Assembly: GCA_947449515.1 (NCBI GenBank)
Contig: CANFSD010000110.1
Coordinates: 1-5,943, forward strand
Source of the DNA: Bacteroidota bacterium
GTDB taxonomy: Bacteria; Bacteroidota; Bacteroidia; UKL13-3
Direction of reading: 5' to 3'
Length of the DNA: 5,943 bases
Part shown: positions 1-5,943 of the stretch, one piece after another
Layout: the number at the start of each line of letters is the position of its first letter
Numbering within the stretch: position 1 is the first letter of the stretch
The notes under the pieces: generated by a model
The model's database searches: none
Told to the model about the DNA's origin: nothing
What the model saw: only the letters and a program-made list of their open reading frames with translations
Position numbers and translations under genes: made by a program

Positions 1-952
1 AACCATTGGCCAATGAAATTAAACCCAAACTAATAAATTGAAAGAAGAACATATCTGTTGGTGCAAATGGCAAAGTAGCCAAGCCAAATGCCATTAGTAA
101 TGACCCATATGACAGTAATTTTTTCTCTCCAAAAGCCTTGCTCAATTTTCCAACCAATCCACCTTGAACAATGGCCGCTGTTAGCCCAATATACATAAAC
201 ACATAGCCAATTTGTTTGGTATCAAATCCGTAGTGTTCGGCCCATAAAATGGCTGCTGTTAACGACATCATTGAAAAGGCAACCACAAACAAAAAATTGA
301 TAGAAATTAACTCGCTAATAACTGGCTTTTTAAGTTCATGGATAATATTGGCAATAGGCTTAAAACTAAATGCTTTTGAAGGATTTTTAACCTTTAATGA
401 TTCAGGCAAATACAAATACGCCAAAATTAAATTAAAGGCACACAAACCTGCAGCAAAATAGCCAACTATATCCACACTTCCTTCGCCACTTATTGATTTT
501 AAATAACCTCCTGCAGGCGGACCAAAAATAAAACCCAAACCAAATCCGGCGCCTATGATTCCCATATTTTTTGCCCTATTTTCTGGCGTGGTAATATCTG
601 CAATATACGCTTGGGCAGCAGAAATATTTGCCGAACCCATTCCCGAAAATATGCGTGAAATAATTAAGAAAGTTAAGCTGTGCGTAAAGGAGAAAAACAC
701 ATAAGAAAGCATGGTTAAAAATATGCTGATAAGCATTACAGGCCTTCTTCCAATTTTGTCGCTTAAGGTTCCCCAAAAAGGGGCAAACAAAAAGTTCATC
801 AACGAATAAATTCCAGCAATTAATCCTATTACAAAAGGTGTGGCATTTAATTCTTTGGCAAAAATGGGTAGAATGGGAATAATGAGGCCAAAACCCAATA
901 AATCAATTAAGATGGTAACAAACAGTACAAAAATTGGCGACTTATTTTTCAT
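1..952 (-). CDS. MFS transporter, DHA1/TetA-like (partial, C-terminus outside window)
   Basis: An inner-membrane secondary transporter of the major facilitator superfamily; 317 codons are visible and the frame is still open at base 1. The start is the ATG at 952, giving MKNKSPIFVLFVTILIDLLG. About ten hydrophobic segments can be seen: roughly residues 6-31, 39-60, 72-90, 93-118, 129-150, 162-183, 212-237, 247-268, 278-297 and 301-317. Family motifs are clear: motif A in loop 2-3 (GTLSDKIGRRP, 61-71), motif B in TM4 (R100 with G104 and G106), and the antiporter motif C in TM5 (GFGLGFIFGPPAGG, 136-149). D17 lies in TM1. Motif C is typical of proton-coupled drug and metabolite exporters (DHA1, TetA/TCR-like). 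The substrate cannot be read from the sequence. It follows the TonB-dependent receptor by 19 bases on the same strand, so co-transcription is likely. An uptake role linked to the receptor is possible, but motif C argues for export. No Shine-Dalgarno sequence is seen. Confidence 0.93.
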   Translation of the reverse strand, partial: MKNKSPIFVLFVTILIDLLGFGLIIPILPIFAKELNATPFVIGLIAGIYSLMNFLFAPFWGTLSDKIGRRPVMLISIFLTMLSYVFFSFTHSLTFLIISRIFSGMGSANISAAQAYIADITTPENRAKNMGIIGAGFGLGFIFGPPAGGYLKSISGEGSVDIVGYFAAGLCAFNLILAYLYLPESLKVKNPSKAFSFKPIANIIHELKKPVISELISINFLFVVAFSMMSLTAAILWAEHYGFDTKQIGYVFMYIGLTAAIVQGGLVGKLSKAFGEKKLLSYGSLLMAFGLATLPFAPTDMFFFQFISLGLISLANG

Positions 953-971
953 GCCGCAATTAACGCATTAA

Positions 972-3293
972 TTAAAACATTATCCTTAATTGCACATTAA
1001 AACTGCGCATTGGGTCCATTTTTCCTGGACGAGTGGCATATTCCTCGTTGGTAAAGTTATTTATTAATATGGCCAACCTGCTTTGTTGGGTCATTTGGTA
1101 AGAGAAACGTATGTTTTGAACCAAATTCCCGCTACCAGCCCTTGCAAAAAATGTTTTAACACTTGGAATAAAAACCGGAAAGAATGCATCAACTTTTTCA
1201 TATACGCTGAAATAATTGAGGGAATAACCCAATGAAAACTTTTTTATACTCGCTTCTATATCCCATTTAGCCGTCTTCCTATTTCTATAGGGCAATAAGG
1301 CACCATAATATTTTGCGCTGTCTAATTTGCCCATGCTATTAAAAAAGGCGGTACAATAATTTCCCCAATCTGCCATTTCTGGGTTGGTACTTAAATTCAT
1401 TGGCATGGAATAAGTAAAACCACCCAATGTTCTTATTAAAACATCGCCAATTCTGCCTTCACCCGACACACTTATTTCAAAACCTGCGGCACGCGTTTTT
1501 CCAATATTCACGGCCTTAAAGCCCACCCTTTGCCAAATTGGCAAAGTAGGATAATCTATAGAAGACAGCCATTGGTCGAACCTAAAATCTATCATACTGT
1601 CATATTCTTGATCGAACAGCGCAAAGTCAATGGAACCATTAAAATTTCCAATTTTAAATCCTTGCTGCATGCCTATTTCAGCTGTAAAACCGCGCTCAGA
1701 AACCAACTTATCATTAGGAAACAAACGAATGCTTGCGGCCTTGTCTTCTACGTATTTCTCACCAATAGTTGGAAAGCGATAGCCTTCTGAATAATTGGCG
1801 CGTAAAAATGTTTTTTCGGCAGCTTGAAAATTACCACCAATTCTTTTTAACAGTCCAGTATTTTCTTGGTATTTATCCAAACCATTTACTTCATAACGCC
1901 CACCCAATACAAAGCTCCAACGTTTGTAGCGGTAATCGGCCTGACTAAATATAGCCCTGCTAAAGCCCGCAAATTCACCTTTATATACATTACCCACCGC
2001 CCATAAAGTTGTTAAATAGGTACCCGAGGTAAGGTAAAAGTTTTTAAACAAACTGGTTTTTAAATTATAATCGAAGGCGTATAAATTGGCAATAGCATCA
2101 TTGTCTAATGGGTGAACGGCTCTGTCTACAAAGCGTTTTACTTGGTACATCCGCGCCTTTACCGTTTGCGTTGTTTTCCCCTTTTTGTATTCTAAATGCG
2201 GGTCAAAAGAAACTATTCTAAAGAAATCGTCTACCACATAATTATCCAAAGGCTTTAAAGCACCCGTGTCGGCATCGGCCCATAAAAAGAAACGACCGGC
2301 TTGCTCAACCATCATATTAACATTGATCCCCGCACTTAAATTTGGTGTAAAGCGGTAACGCGTTTTTAAATAATTTCTACCCCTGTATAAATCTGCTCCT
2401 TGCAGATGACTGTGTACTGCATTTAAATTTCCACAAACTACCAAATCAAATTTACCCCAACTTTGCTTGTGGCTATAAAACATACCGCTGTTAGAGGGAT
2501 GAGAGGAGGGCGACCACCAAATCATTTCCTTTCTTTTTGGATTAGAAAGTATGCCCTCATAAAACTGAAATTTTGTAATTGGTTTGGTGGTACCCCAGCC
2601 AGTGCGCACATTTACTGTACCATTTAAGGCAGAAGAACCGTACAATACAGATGCCGAACCTTTAATTATTTCAATTTGTTCGGCTGCTTCTATGGGTAAA
2701 AACGACCATTGTATATCCCCCAAATCGGCACCCAATAGCGGCATGTCATCTAATAATACCGCCACCCTGCTACCCGTATTGTAAGAAAATCCCACTCCAC
2801 CCCTAATGGTAGCTTGCCCATCTACCACGCTTACGCCTGGAACTTTATTTAATACTTCAGATAAATCAGTAGCATTGCTATTGCTAATTAAATAGGGTTG
2901 AATAATATTTACCGAAGACACTTCCCTGGCTACTTCTTTTGCCCCACGAGAACCTGCAATAACCACCTGATTCAATTGGTTTACAAATGGCGCCAAAGAA
3001 ATTTGAAATTCTCGTTTGCCTTCCAATTGTTCTTCAAAAACCAAATCGTAGTTCTTATAACCTACCCTGCTTACTTTAATTTGGTGTTTTCCGGGCTGAA
3101 CCGAAAACGAAAAAAAACCATGCGCATCGGTTAATGTATTAAATTTTTTATCTAAAGTTACCGAAACAGCAGAAAGTGGCAAGGAGGTATTTTCATCAAT
3201 TACAACTCCCTTAATTAGCAAACCCTGACTAAAAACAGGCGTTTTCAGCAGGCTGACAAATATCATAAACAAATAAAAAACGTGTCTTCTCAT
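972..3293 (-). CDS. TonB-dependent outer-membrane receptor with CarboxypepD_reg-like N-terminal domain
   Basis: A complete 773-residue TonB-dependent receptor for energy-coupled uptake across the outer membrane. I start it at the ATG at 3293 because this gives a clean signal peptide: MRRHVFYLFMIFVSLLKTP, then VFS with likely cleavage before Q23. The open frame extends 22 codons upstream to another ATG at 3359, but that would bury the signal. Domain order: a carboxypeptidase-regulatory-like beta-sandwich at about 27-100 (GVVIDENTSLPLSAVSVTLD... and GFFSFSVQPGKHQIKVSRVGYKN), a TonB-box-like strand NQVVIAGSR near 108-116, and a plug at about 120-232. Plug landmarks are ATIRGG (161-166), the LLDDMPL segment, and GSASVLYGSSALNGTVNVRT (212-231). 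The beta-barrel follows to the C-terminus, which ends NNFTNEEYATRPGKMDPMRSF... and a final aromatic F, as is usual for outer-membrane barrels. It belongs broadly with the FepA/CirA-like receptors rather than SusC, since there is no SusD partner here. The ligand (siderophore, cobalamin or other) is unknown. It heads a probable two-gene unit with the MFS gene. Confidence 0.94.
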   Translation of the reverse strand: MRRHVFYLFMIFVSLLKTPVFSQGLLIKGVVIDENTSLPLSAVSVTLDKKFNTLTDAHGFFSFSVQPGKHQIKVSRVGYKNYDLVFEEQLEGKREFQISLAPFVNQLNQVVIAGSRGAKEVAREVSSVNIIQPYLISNSNATDLSEVLNKVPGVSVVDGQATIRGGVGFSYNTGSRVAVLLDDMPLLGADLGDIQWSFLPIEAAEQIEIIKGSASVLYGSSALNGTVNVRTGWGTTKPITKFQFYEGILSNPKRKEMIWWSPSSHPSNSGMFYSHKQSWGKFDLVVCGNLNAVHSHLQGADLYRGRNYLKTRYRFTPNLSAGINVNMMVEQAGRFFLWADADTGALKPLDNYVVDDFFRIVSFDPHLEYKKGKTTQTVKARMYQVKRFVDRAVHPLDNDAIANLYAFDYNLKTSLFKNFYLTSGTYLTTLWAVGNVYKGEFAGFSRAIFSQADYRYKRWSFVLGGRYEVNGLDKYQENTGLLKRIGGNFQAAEKTFLRANYSEGYRFPTIGEKYVEDKAASIRLFPNDKLVSERGFTAEIGMQQGFKIGNFNGSIDFALFDQEYDSMIDFRFDQWLSSIDYPTLPIWQRVGFKAVNIGKTRAAGFEISVSGEGRIGDVLIRTLGGFTYSMPMNLSTNPEMADWGNYCTAFFNSMGKLDSAKYYGALLPYRNRKTAKWDIEASIKKFSLGYSLNYFSVYEKVDAFFPVFIPSVKTFFARAGSGNLVQNIRFSYQMTQQSRLAILINNFTNEEYATRPGKMDPMRSFNVQLRIMF

Positions 3294-3310
3294 AGTAAAT
3301 GCGCGTTTGG

Positions 3311-3344
3311 TAAAAATAACACTTTCTGCATTTTTTAAAACAAT
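3311..3344 (-). promoter_or_regulatory. Candidate Bacteroidota-type promoter for the TonB-dependent receptor
   Basis: Reading the minus strand, ATTG (3344-3341) is followed after 22 bases by TATTTTTA (3318-3311). These resemble the Bacteroidota sigma-ABfr consensus TTTG ... TAnnTTTG, with one mismatch in each element. Transcription would start near 3305, leaving a leader of about 10-15 bases before the ATG at 3293 and excluding the upstream ATG at 3359. The match is by eye in A/T-rich DNA, so it is only suggestive. Confidence 0.25.
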
Positions 3345-3376
3345 TTGTTTTAGTGGCAAAACAAATACTAATTTAG
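3344..3376 (+). promoter_or_regulatory. Candidate Bacteroidota-type promoter for citrate synthase
   Basis: TTTG (3344-3347) is followed after 21 bases by TAATTTAG (3369-3376). This matches the Bacteroidota -33 TTTG / -7 TAnnTTTG pattern with one mismatch in the -7 element. Predicted initiation near 3380-3384 leaves a leader of about 30 bases to the ATG at 3413. It lies back to back with the candidate receptor promoter, touching it at base 3344. No operator-like inverted repeat of note is seen between the two genes. Confidence 0.33.
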
Positions 3377-3412
3377 CGCGGTTATTATTTGAGTCTAAGA
3401 ATATTTAGAAAA

Positions 3413-4729
3413 ATGGGTCAGTTAAAGAAAAAGTTTATCGAAAAAGCTTTGCCACTTTCGGCAGAGATCAAGCAATTTGTTAAAGAAAACGGAAATACGC
3501 CCCTAGGGCAATTCACAGTTGAAGATGTTTACGCAGGCCAAAAAGGCATTATTGGACTTTTAACTGAAACTTCTTTATTAGATGCAAACGAAGGAATTCG
3601 TTTTAGAGGTTATACCATTCCTGAATTGAGGGAAAAACTTCCAAAAGTACCAGGCGGAACCGAGCCGCTTCCAGAAGGATTATTTTATTTAATGTTATTA
3701 GGCGAAATGCCTACCTACGAAGATGTGTTGGATATTCAAGCTACTTGGAGAGAGAGAGCCGAAGTACCTGCACATGTTTTCGAAACATTGGATTCATTGC
3801 CTATTACAACCCATCCAATGACCCAATTTAGTATTGGTATCATGGCTATGCAACACGAGTCTGTGTTTGCAAAAGCATACCACGATGGTATCAATAAAAA
3901 AGATTATTGGGATCCAACCTACGAAGATGTTACCAATCTTTTGGCACGTTTGCCAAGGATTGCAGCTTATATATACAGAAGAACTTATAAAAACAATGAG
4001 CATATTGCTCCAAATCCAGATTTGGATTGGGCAGCAAATTTTGCCCACATGTTAGGTTTTGATGAAAATGAGTTCTATAAATTAATGCGTTTGTATTTAA
4101 CCATTCATGCCGATCATGAAGGTGGAAACGTTTCAGCCCATACTACCCACTTGGTAGGTTCGGCATTGAGCGACCCCTATCTTTCATTTGCAGCAGCTAT
4201 GAACGGATTGGCCGGACCATTACACGGATTGGCTAACCAAGAAGTGGTAAGATGGATTTTTGAAATGCGTGATGAAATTGGTCATGCACCTAGCAAAGAG
4301 GAAATTGCCGCCTATATCCAAAAAACATTGGTAAACGGTAAAGTGGTTCCTGGATACGGACATGCCGTGCTAAGAAAAACCGACCCTCGTTTTGTGGCAC
4401 AACAAGAATTTGCAAAAACCTATATGCCAGACGATGAATTGGTAAATATTGTTTGGAATATTTATGAAGTTGCCCCTCCAATCTTAGAAGGTACTGGCAA
4501 AATCAAAAACCCTTGGCCTAACGTAGACGCCCATTCTGGCGCCTTATTATTGCATTACGGCCTAAAAGAATATGACTTCTACACAGTTCTTTTTGGTGTG
4601 AGTCGTGCCTTAGGCGTAATGGCCTCTTTAATGTGGGACAGAGCTTTGGGATTGCCTATTGAAAGACCAAAATCAGTAACTTTTGAATGGTTAAAGAAAA
4701 CAGTTGAGGCTAAGAAAAGCCAAGCCTAG
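3413..4729 (+). CDS. gltA: Citrate synthase, mitochondrial-like type I (citrate (Si)-synthase)
   Basis: A complete 438-residue cytoplasmic enzyme that condenses acetyl-CoA and oxaloacetate to citrate, the entry step of the TCA cycle. The start is the ATG at 3413 (MGQLKKKFIEKALPLS); the frame extends upstream only to a TTG at 3389, which I reject. The sequence aligns end to end with animal mitochondrial citrate synthase rather than the NADH-regulated GltA of E. coli. Landmark blocks are DEGIRFRGY-like NEGIRFRGYTIPE (59-71), HADHEGGNVSAHTTHLVGSA (232-251), AAMNGLAGPLHGLANQEV (261-278), VVPGYGHAVLRKTDPRF (311-327), KNPWPNVDAHSG (365-376) and LFGVSRALGV (393-402). Catalytic residues are H271, H317 and D372. 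Substrate-binding residues are H235, R326, R398 and R418. All equal the pig heart numbering minus 3. There is no targeting leader, as expected for a bacterium. The gene is monocistronic by layout, between a divergent promoter region and a strong terminator. The symbol gltA is used by function; the protein is not orthologous to E. coli GltA in type. Confidence 0.97.
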   Translation: MGQLKKKFIEKALPLSAEIKQFVKENGNTPLGQFTVEDVYAGQKGIIGLLTETSLLDANEGIRFRGYTIPELREKLPKVPGGTEPLPEGLFYLMLLGEMPTYEDVLDIQATWRERAEVPAHVFETLDSLPITTHPMTQFSIGIMAMQHESVFAKAYHDGINKKDYWDPTYEDVTNLLARLPRIAAYIYRRTYKNNEHIAPNPDLDWAANFAHMLGFDENEFYKLMRLYLTIHADHEGGNVSAHTTHLVGSALSDPYLSFAAAMNGLAGPLHGLANQEVVRWIFEMRDEIGHAPSKEEIAAYIQKTLVNGKVVPGYGHAVLRKTDPRFVAQQEFAKTYMPDDELVNIVWNIYEVAPPILEGTGKIKNPWPNVDAHSGALLLHYGLKEYDFYTVLFGVSRALGVMASLMWDRALGLPIERPKSVTFEWLKKTVEAKKSQA

Positions 4730-4746
4730 TTTATTTTTATAAAAAG

Positions 4747-4780
4747 AAAAACGCCTTAATTTACTTAAGGCGTTTTTTTT
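4747..4780 (+). terminator. Intrinsic terminator after citrate synthase
   Basis: A perfect 13-bp inverted repeat pairs 4747-4759 (AAAAACGCCTTAA) with 4765-4777 (TTAAGGCGTTTTT) around a 5-base loop. It is followed by T residues to 4780, eight T in a row from 4773. It begins 17 bases after the citrate synthase stop codon. The A-tract on the left would also give a U-run on the opposite strand, so the element could act in both directions, although no minus-strand gene is visible to its right. Confidence 0.9.
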
Positions 4781-4810
4781 GTGCGCTTTGCTTTGATTAT
4801 CGTATTTTTG
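4778..4810 (+). promoter_or_regulatory. Candidate promoter for lptE, overlapping the terminator T-tract
   Basis: TATTTTTG (4803-4810) is an exact match to the Bacteroidota -7 consensus TAnnTTTG. TTTG at 4778-4781 lies 21 bases upstream, the same spacing as in the candidate citrate synthase promoter, and uses the last T residues of the terminator. Initiation near 4816 would leave a leader of about 20 bases to the ATG at 4838. It would also make the GTG at 4781 unusable as a start. Confidence 0.42.
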
Positions 4811-4837
4811 AACTCCATGATTCAAGCACCCTTTATT

Positions 4838-5356
4838 ATGCGTTTTAAAAACAGAAATATCTCTGGCTATTTGTTTGGCCTGTGTTTTCTAGTATTGCAG
4901 TCGGCTTGCGGTATTTACACCCAAAGTGGTGCTTCTATAGATCCAGCAACAAAAACCTTTGGGGTAACGTATATTGTAAACAATGCCACCATTGTAGCGC
5001 CAACTTTGAGTCAAACACTCACAGAAAAAATAAAAACCAAATTTATCAATGAAACGCCGCTAAAGCTTACCACCGAGGAGGGCGATCTGCAGTTTTCTGG
5101 TAAAATATTGAGTTACCTTACGGCTCCTATTGCTATACAAGGTAACCAAACCAATGTAATGAGCCGGCTTACCATTACGGTAGAGATTTCTTGTGTGAAT
5201 AAAAATGATGACACCAAAAGCTTTACCCAAACCTTTACCAATTTTGCAGATTTTGATTCTAAGACAGATTTTGCAGGCGTAGAACGCGATTTGATTAATA
5301 AGATTTGCGATGGTATGGTGCAGGATATTTTTAATAAGGCATTTATTAATTGGTAA
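4838..5356 (+). CDS. lptE: LptE-family LPS-assembly lipoprotein
   Basis: A 172-residue lipoprotein of the Bacteroidota LptE family, the partner that sits inside the LptD barrel and helps insert lipopolysaccharide into the outer leaflet of the outer membrane. I chose the ATG at 4838 because MRFKNRN is a compact basic n-region before the hydrophobic stretch SGYLFGLCFLVLQSAC, with C24 as the lipidated cysteine. The frame also has GTG at 4781 and ATG at 4817, but the GTG abuts the terminator. The lipobox LQSAC has Q at -3, which is unusual. Mature features recalled as typical of the family are CGIYTQSGASIDP (24-36), the NNATIVAPTLSQTLTEKIK block (48-66), GDLQFSGKI (82-90), the PIAIQGNQ...SRLTITVEI region (97-117), FADFDS (136-141) and the ending DIFNKAFINW. 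No acidic surface-export signal follows the cysteine, which fits a periplasm-facing lipoprotein. The family assignment is from recalled sequence pattern. Confidence 0.87.
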   Translation: MRFKNRNISGYLFGLCFLVLQSACGIYTQSGASIDPATKTFGVTYIVNNATIVAPTLSQTLTEKIKTKFINETPLKLTTEEGDLQFSGKILSYLTAPIAIQGNQTNVMSRLTITVEISCVNKNDDTKSFTQTFTNFADFDSKTDFAGVERDLINKICDGMVQDIFNKAFINW

Positions 5357-5403
5357 ATTGACTGCCACTCTTTTTTTAATTATATTGCCTCAAAATAGCT
5401 GAT

Positions 5404-5943
5404 TTGAACAAGTACGATTTCACAAGCATGGTAAAGGAGCCCCAAAAACTAGGGGAAGCCGATATTGAAAAATTAAAGGCACTGGTAGCCCAGTTTCCTT
5501 ATTTTTCATTGGGCCATAACTTGCTTGTAAAAGCATTGCACAATACCCATCATTACGATTACGATAGGTTCCTAAAACAAGCGGCTCTTCAAGCAGGCAG
5601 CAGGGCTGTACTTTATAATTTGGTTAATAACCTACCGCTCGAAACAGAAAGTGAAGCCTTATTGGTTCAGCCAATAGAGAATTTGCAAATTGATTCAAGA
5701 ACAAGCACTTCAAAAGTAGAAACACCTGAAACAATTGCACAAGATGATGAGCCAGCATTAACAGTAGAAATTACCACAGAACCCAAAGAGGAAGAAGTAC
5801 AAACAATTGCTACTGTAATACCTGCAAAAGATCCGAACCAAATATACGAGGAAGAAAAACTGGTTGAATCAACAGGTAACTTTGTAAAATTTGTACCCAA
5901 GGTGCTTGAAGTGGAGGAACAAGAGAAGCAATCACTTATTCCC
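5404..5943 (+). CDS. Conserved Bacteroidota hypothetical protein downstream of lptE (partial, C-terminus outside window)
   Basis: An open frame of 180 codons with no stop up to the window edge, preceded by an in-frame stop at 5377-5379. The function is unknown. I place the start at TTG 5404 (MNKYDFTSMVKEPQKLGEAD) because the following residues read as a continuous helical domain; ATG 5428 is the alternative and would remove eight residues. Residues 1-78 look like a small helical domain with the core FPYFSLGHNLLVKALHN (31-47) and FLKQAALQAGSRAVLYNLV (56-74). I recall this pattern from an uncharacterised Bacteroidota protein often found beside lptE and upstream of secG. From about residue 79 to 180 the chain is rich in Glu, Thr, Pro and Val, with clusters such as EPKEEE and YEEEK, and is probably disordered. 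There is no signal peptide or membrane segment, so it is probably cytoplasmic. It lies 47 bases after the lptE stop on the same strand with no terminator between, so co-transcription is likely. Confidence 0.8.
   Translation, partial: MNKYDFTSMVKEPQKLGEADIEKLKALVAQFPYFSLGHNLLVKALHNTHHYDYDRFLKQAALQAGSRAVLYNLVNNLPLETESEALLVQPIENLQIDSRTSTSKVETPETIAQDDEPALTVEITTEPKEEEVQTIATVIPAKDPNQIYEEEKLVESTGNFVKFVPKVLEVEEQEKQSLIP

Noticed and set aside
249..461. Plus-strand open frame of 70 codons
   Set aside because: It lies wholly antisense to the MFS gene, whose motifs A, B and C are intact in the minus-strand frame, and its product shows no family features.
576..776. Minus-strand open frame of 66 codons inside the MFS gene
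   Set aside because: It is an out-of-frame shadow of the MFS coding sequence on the same strand.
958..973. Inverted repeat AATTAA-CGCA-TTAATT between the receptor stop and the MFS start
   Set aside because: The stem is only six A-T pairs and there is no U-run after it in the direction of transcription, so it is too weak to call a terminator or attenuator.
1530..3134. Three plus-strand open frames (1530-1790, 2584-2784, 2898-3134)
   Set aside because: All are antisense to the intact TonB-dependent receptor and read as composition artefacts with no recognisable motif.
3294..3359. Longer receptor start at ATG 3359
   Set aside because: It would put 22 residues ahead of a textbook signal peptide that begins at M23 of that frame, and it overlaps the likely promoter.
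3794..4481. Overlapping open frames on both strands inside citrate synthase
   Set aside because: The citrate synthase frame is continuous and carries all catalytic residues; the others are shadows.
5060..5368. Minus-strand open frame of 102 codons
   Set aside because: It is antisense to lptE, which has a lipoprotein signal and family-like blocks throughout; the antisense product looks like a shadow translation.
5357..5403. Possible separate promoter between lptE and the hypothetical gene (ATTG at 5357-5360, TATATTG at 5381-5387)
   Set aside because: The -7 element lacks a base against TAnnTTTG and the stretch is A/T-rich, so the match is not better than chance; co-transcription with lptE is simpler.
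5667..5900. Minus-strand open frame of 77 codons rich in Ser and Val
   Set aside because: It is the complement of the Glu/Thr-rich tail of the hypothetical gene, and its low-complexity composition follows from that.
1..5943. CRISPR array, insertion sequence, phage or defence system
   Set aside because: No spaced repeats, terminal inverted repeats, transposase, integrase or nuclease motifs were seen; all genes are metabolic or envelope genes of normal appearance.

Overview
The window looks like ordinary chromosomal sequence from a member of the phylum Bacteroidota. This rests on three things: an outer-membrane receptor with an N-terminal carboxypeptidase-regulatory-like domain, a Bacteroidota-type LptE lipoprotein, and A/T-rich gene starts with no purine-rich Shine-Dalgarno sequence. 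By eye the DNA is A+T-rich. I cannot name a genus. The nearest family members I recall are from Chitinophaga- or Sphingobacterium-like lineages, and this is only an impression.

Layout: on the minus strand, a TonB-dependent receptor (start 3293, stop 972) is followed after 19 bases by an MFS transporter (start 952) that runs off the left edge of the window. The two probably form one transcription unit for import or export of a small solute that cannot be identified from the sequence. On the plus strand, a complete citrate synthase (3413-4729) diverges from the receptor across a 119-base intergenic region. It ends at a strong intrinsic terminator (4747-4780). Next come the LPS-assembly lipoprotein LptE (4838-5356) and the first 180 codons of a Bacteroidota hypothetical protein (from about 5404), which runs off the right edge.

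Functionally the window joins unrelated jobs: envelope transport (receptor and MFS), entry into the TCA cycle (citrate synthase), and outer-membrane LPS assembly (LptE). The most notable feature is that the citrate synthase is of the mitochondrial, type I kind, with every active-site residue I can recall from the pig heart enzyme in register. There are also candidate Bacteroidota promoters, one of which appears to reuse the T-tract of the citrate synthase terminator.

Several gene starts given here are shorter than the longest open frame, because the longer frames begin at TTG or GTG or place residues ahead of a clear signal peptide. I found no mobile elements, CRISPR array, tRNA, rRNA, riboswitch or sign of an undescribed multi-gene system. 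No gene-free stretch exceeds 120 bases.
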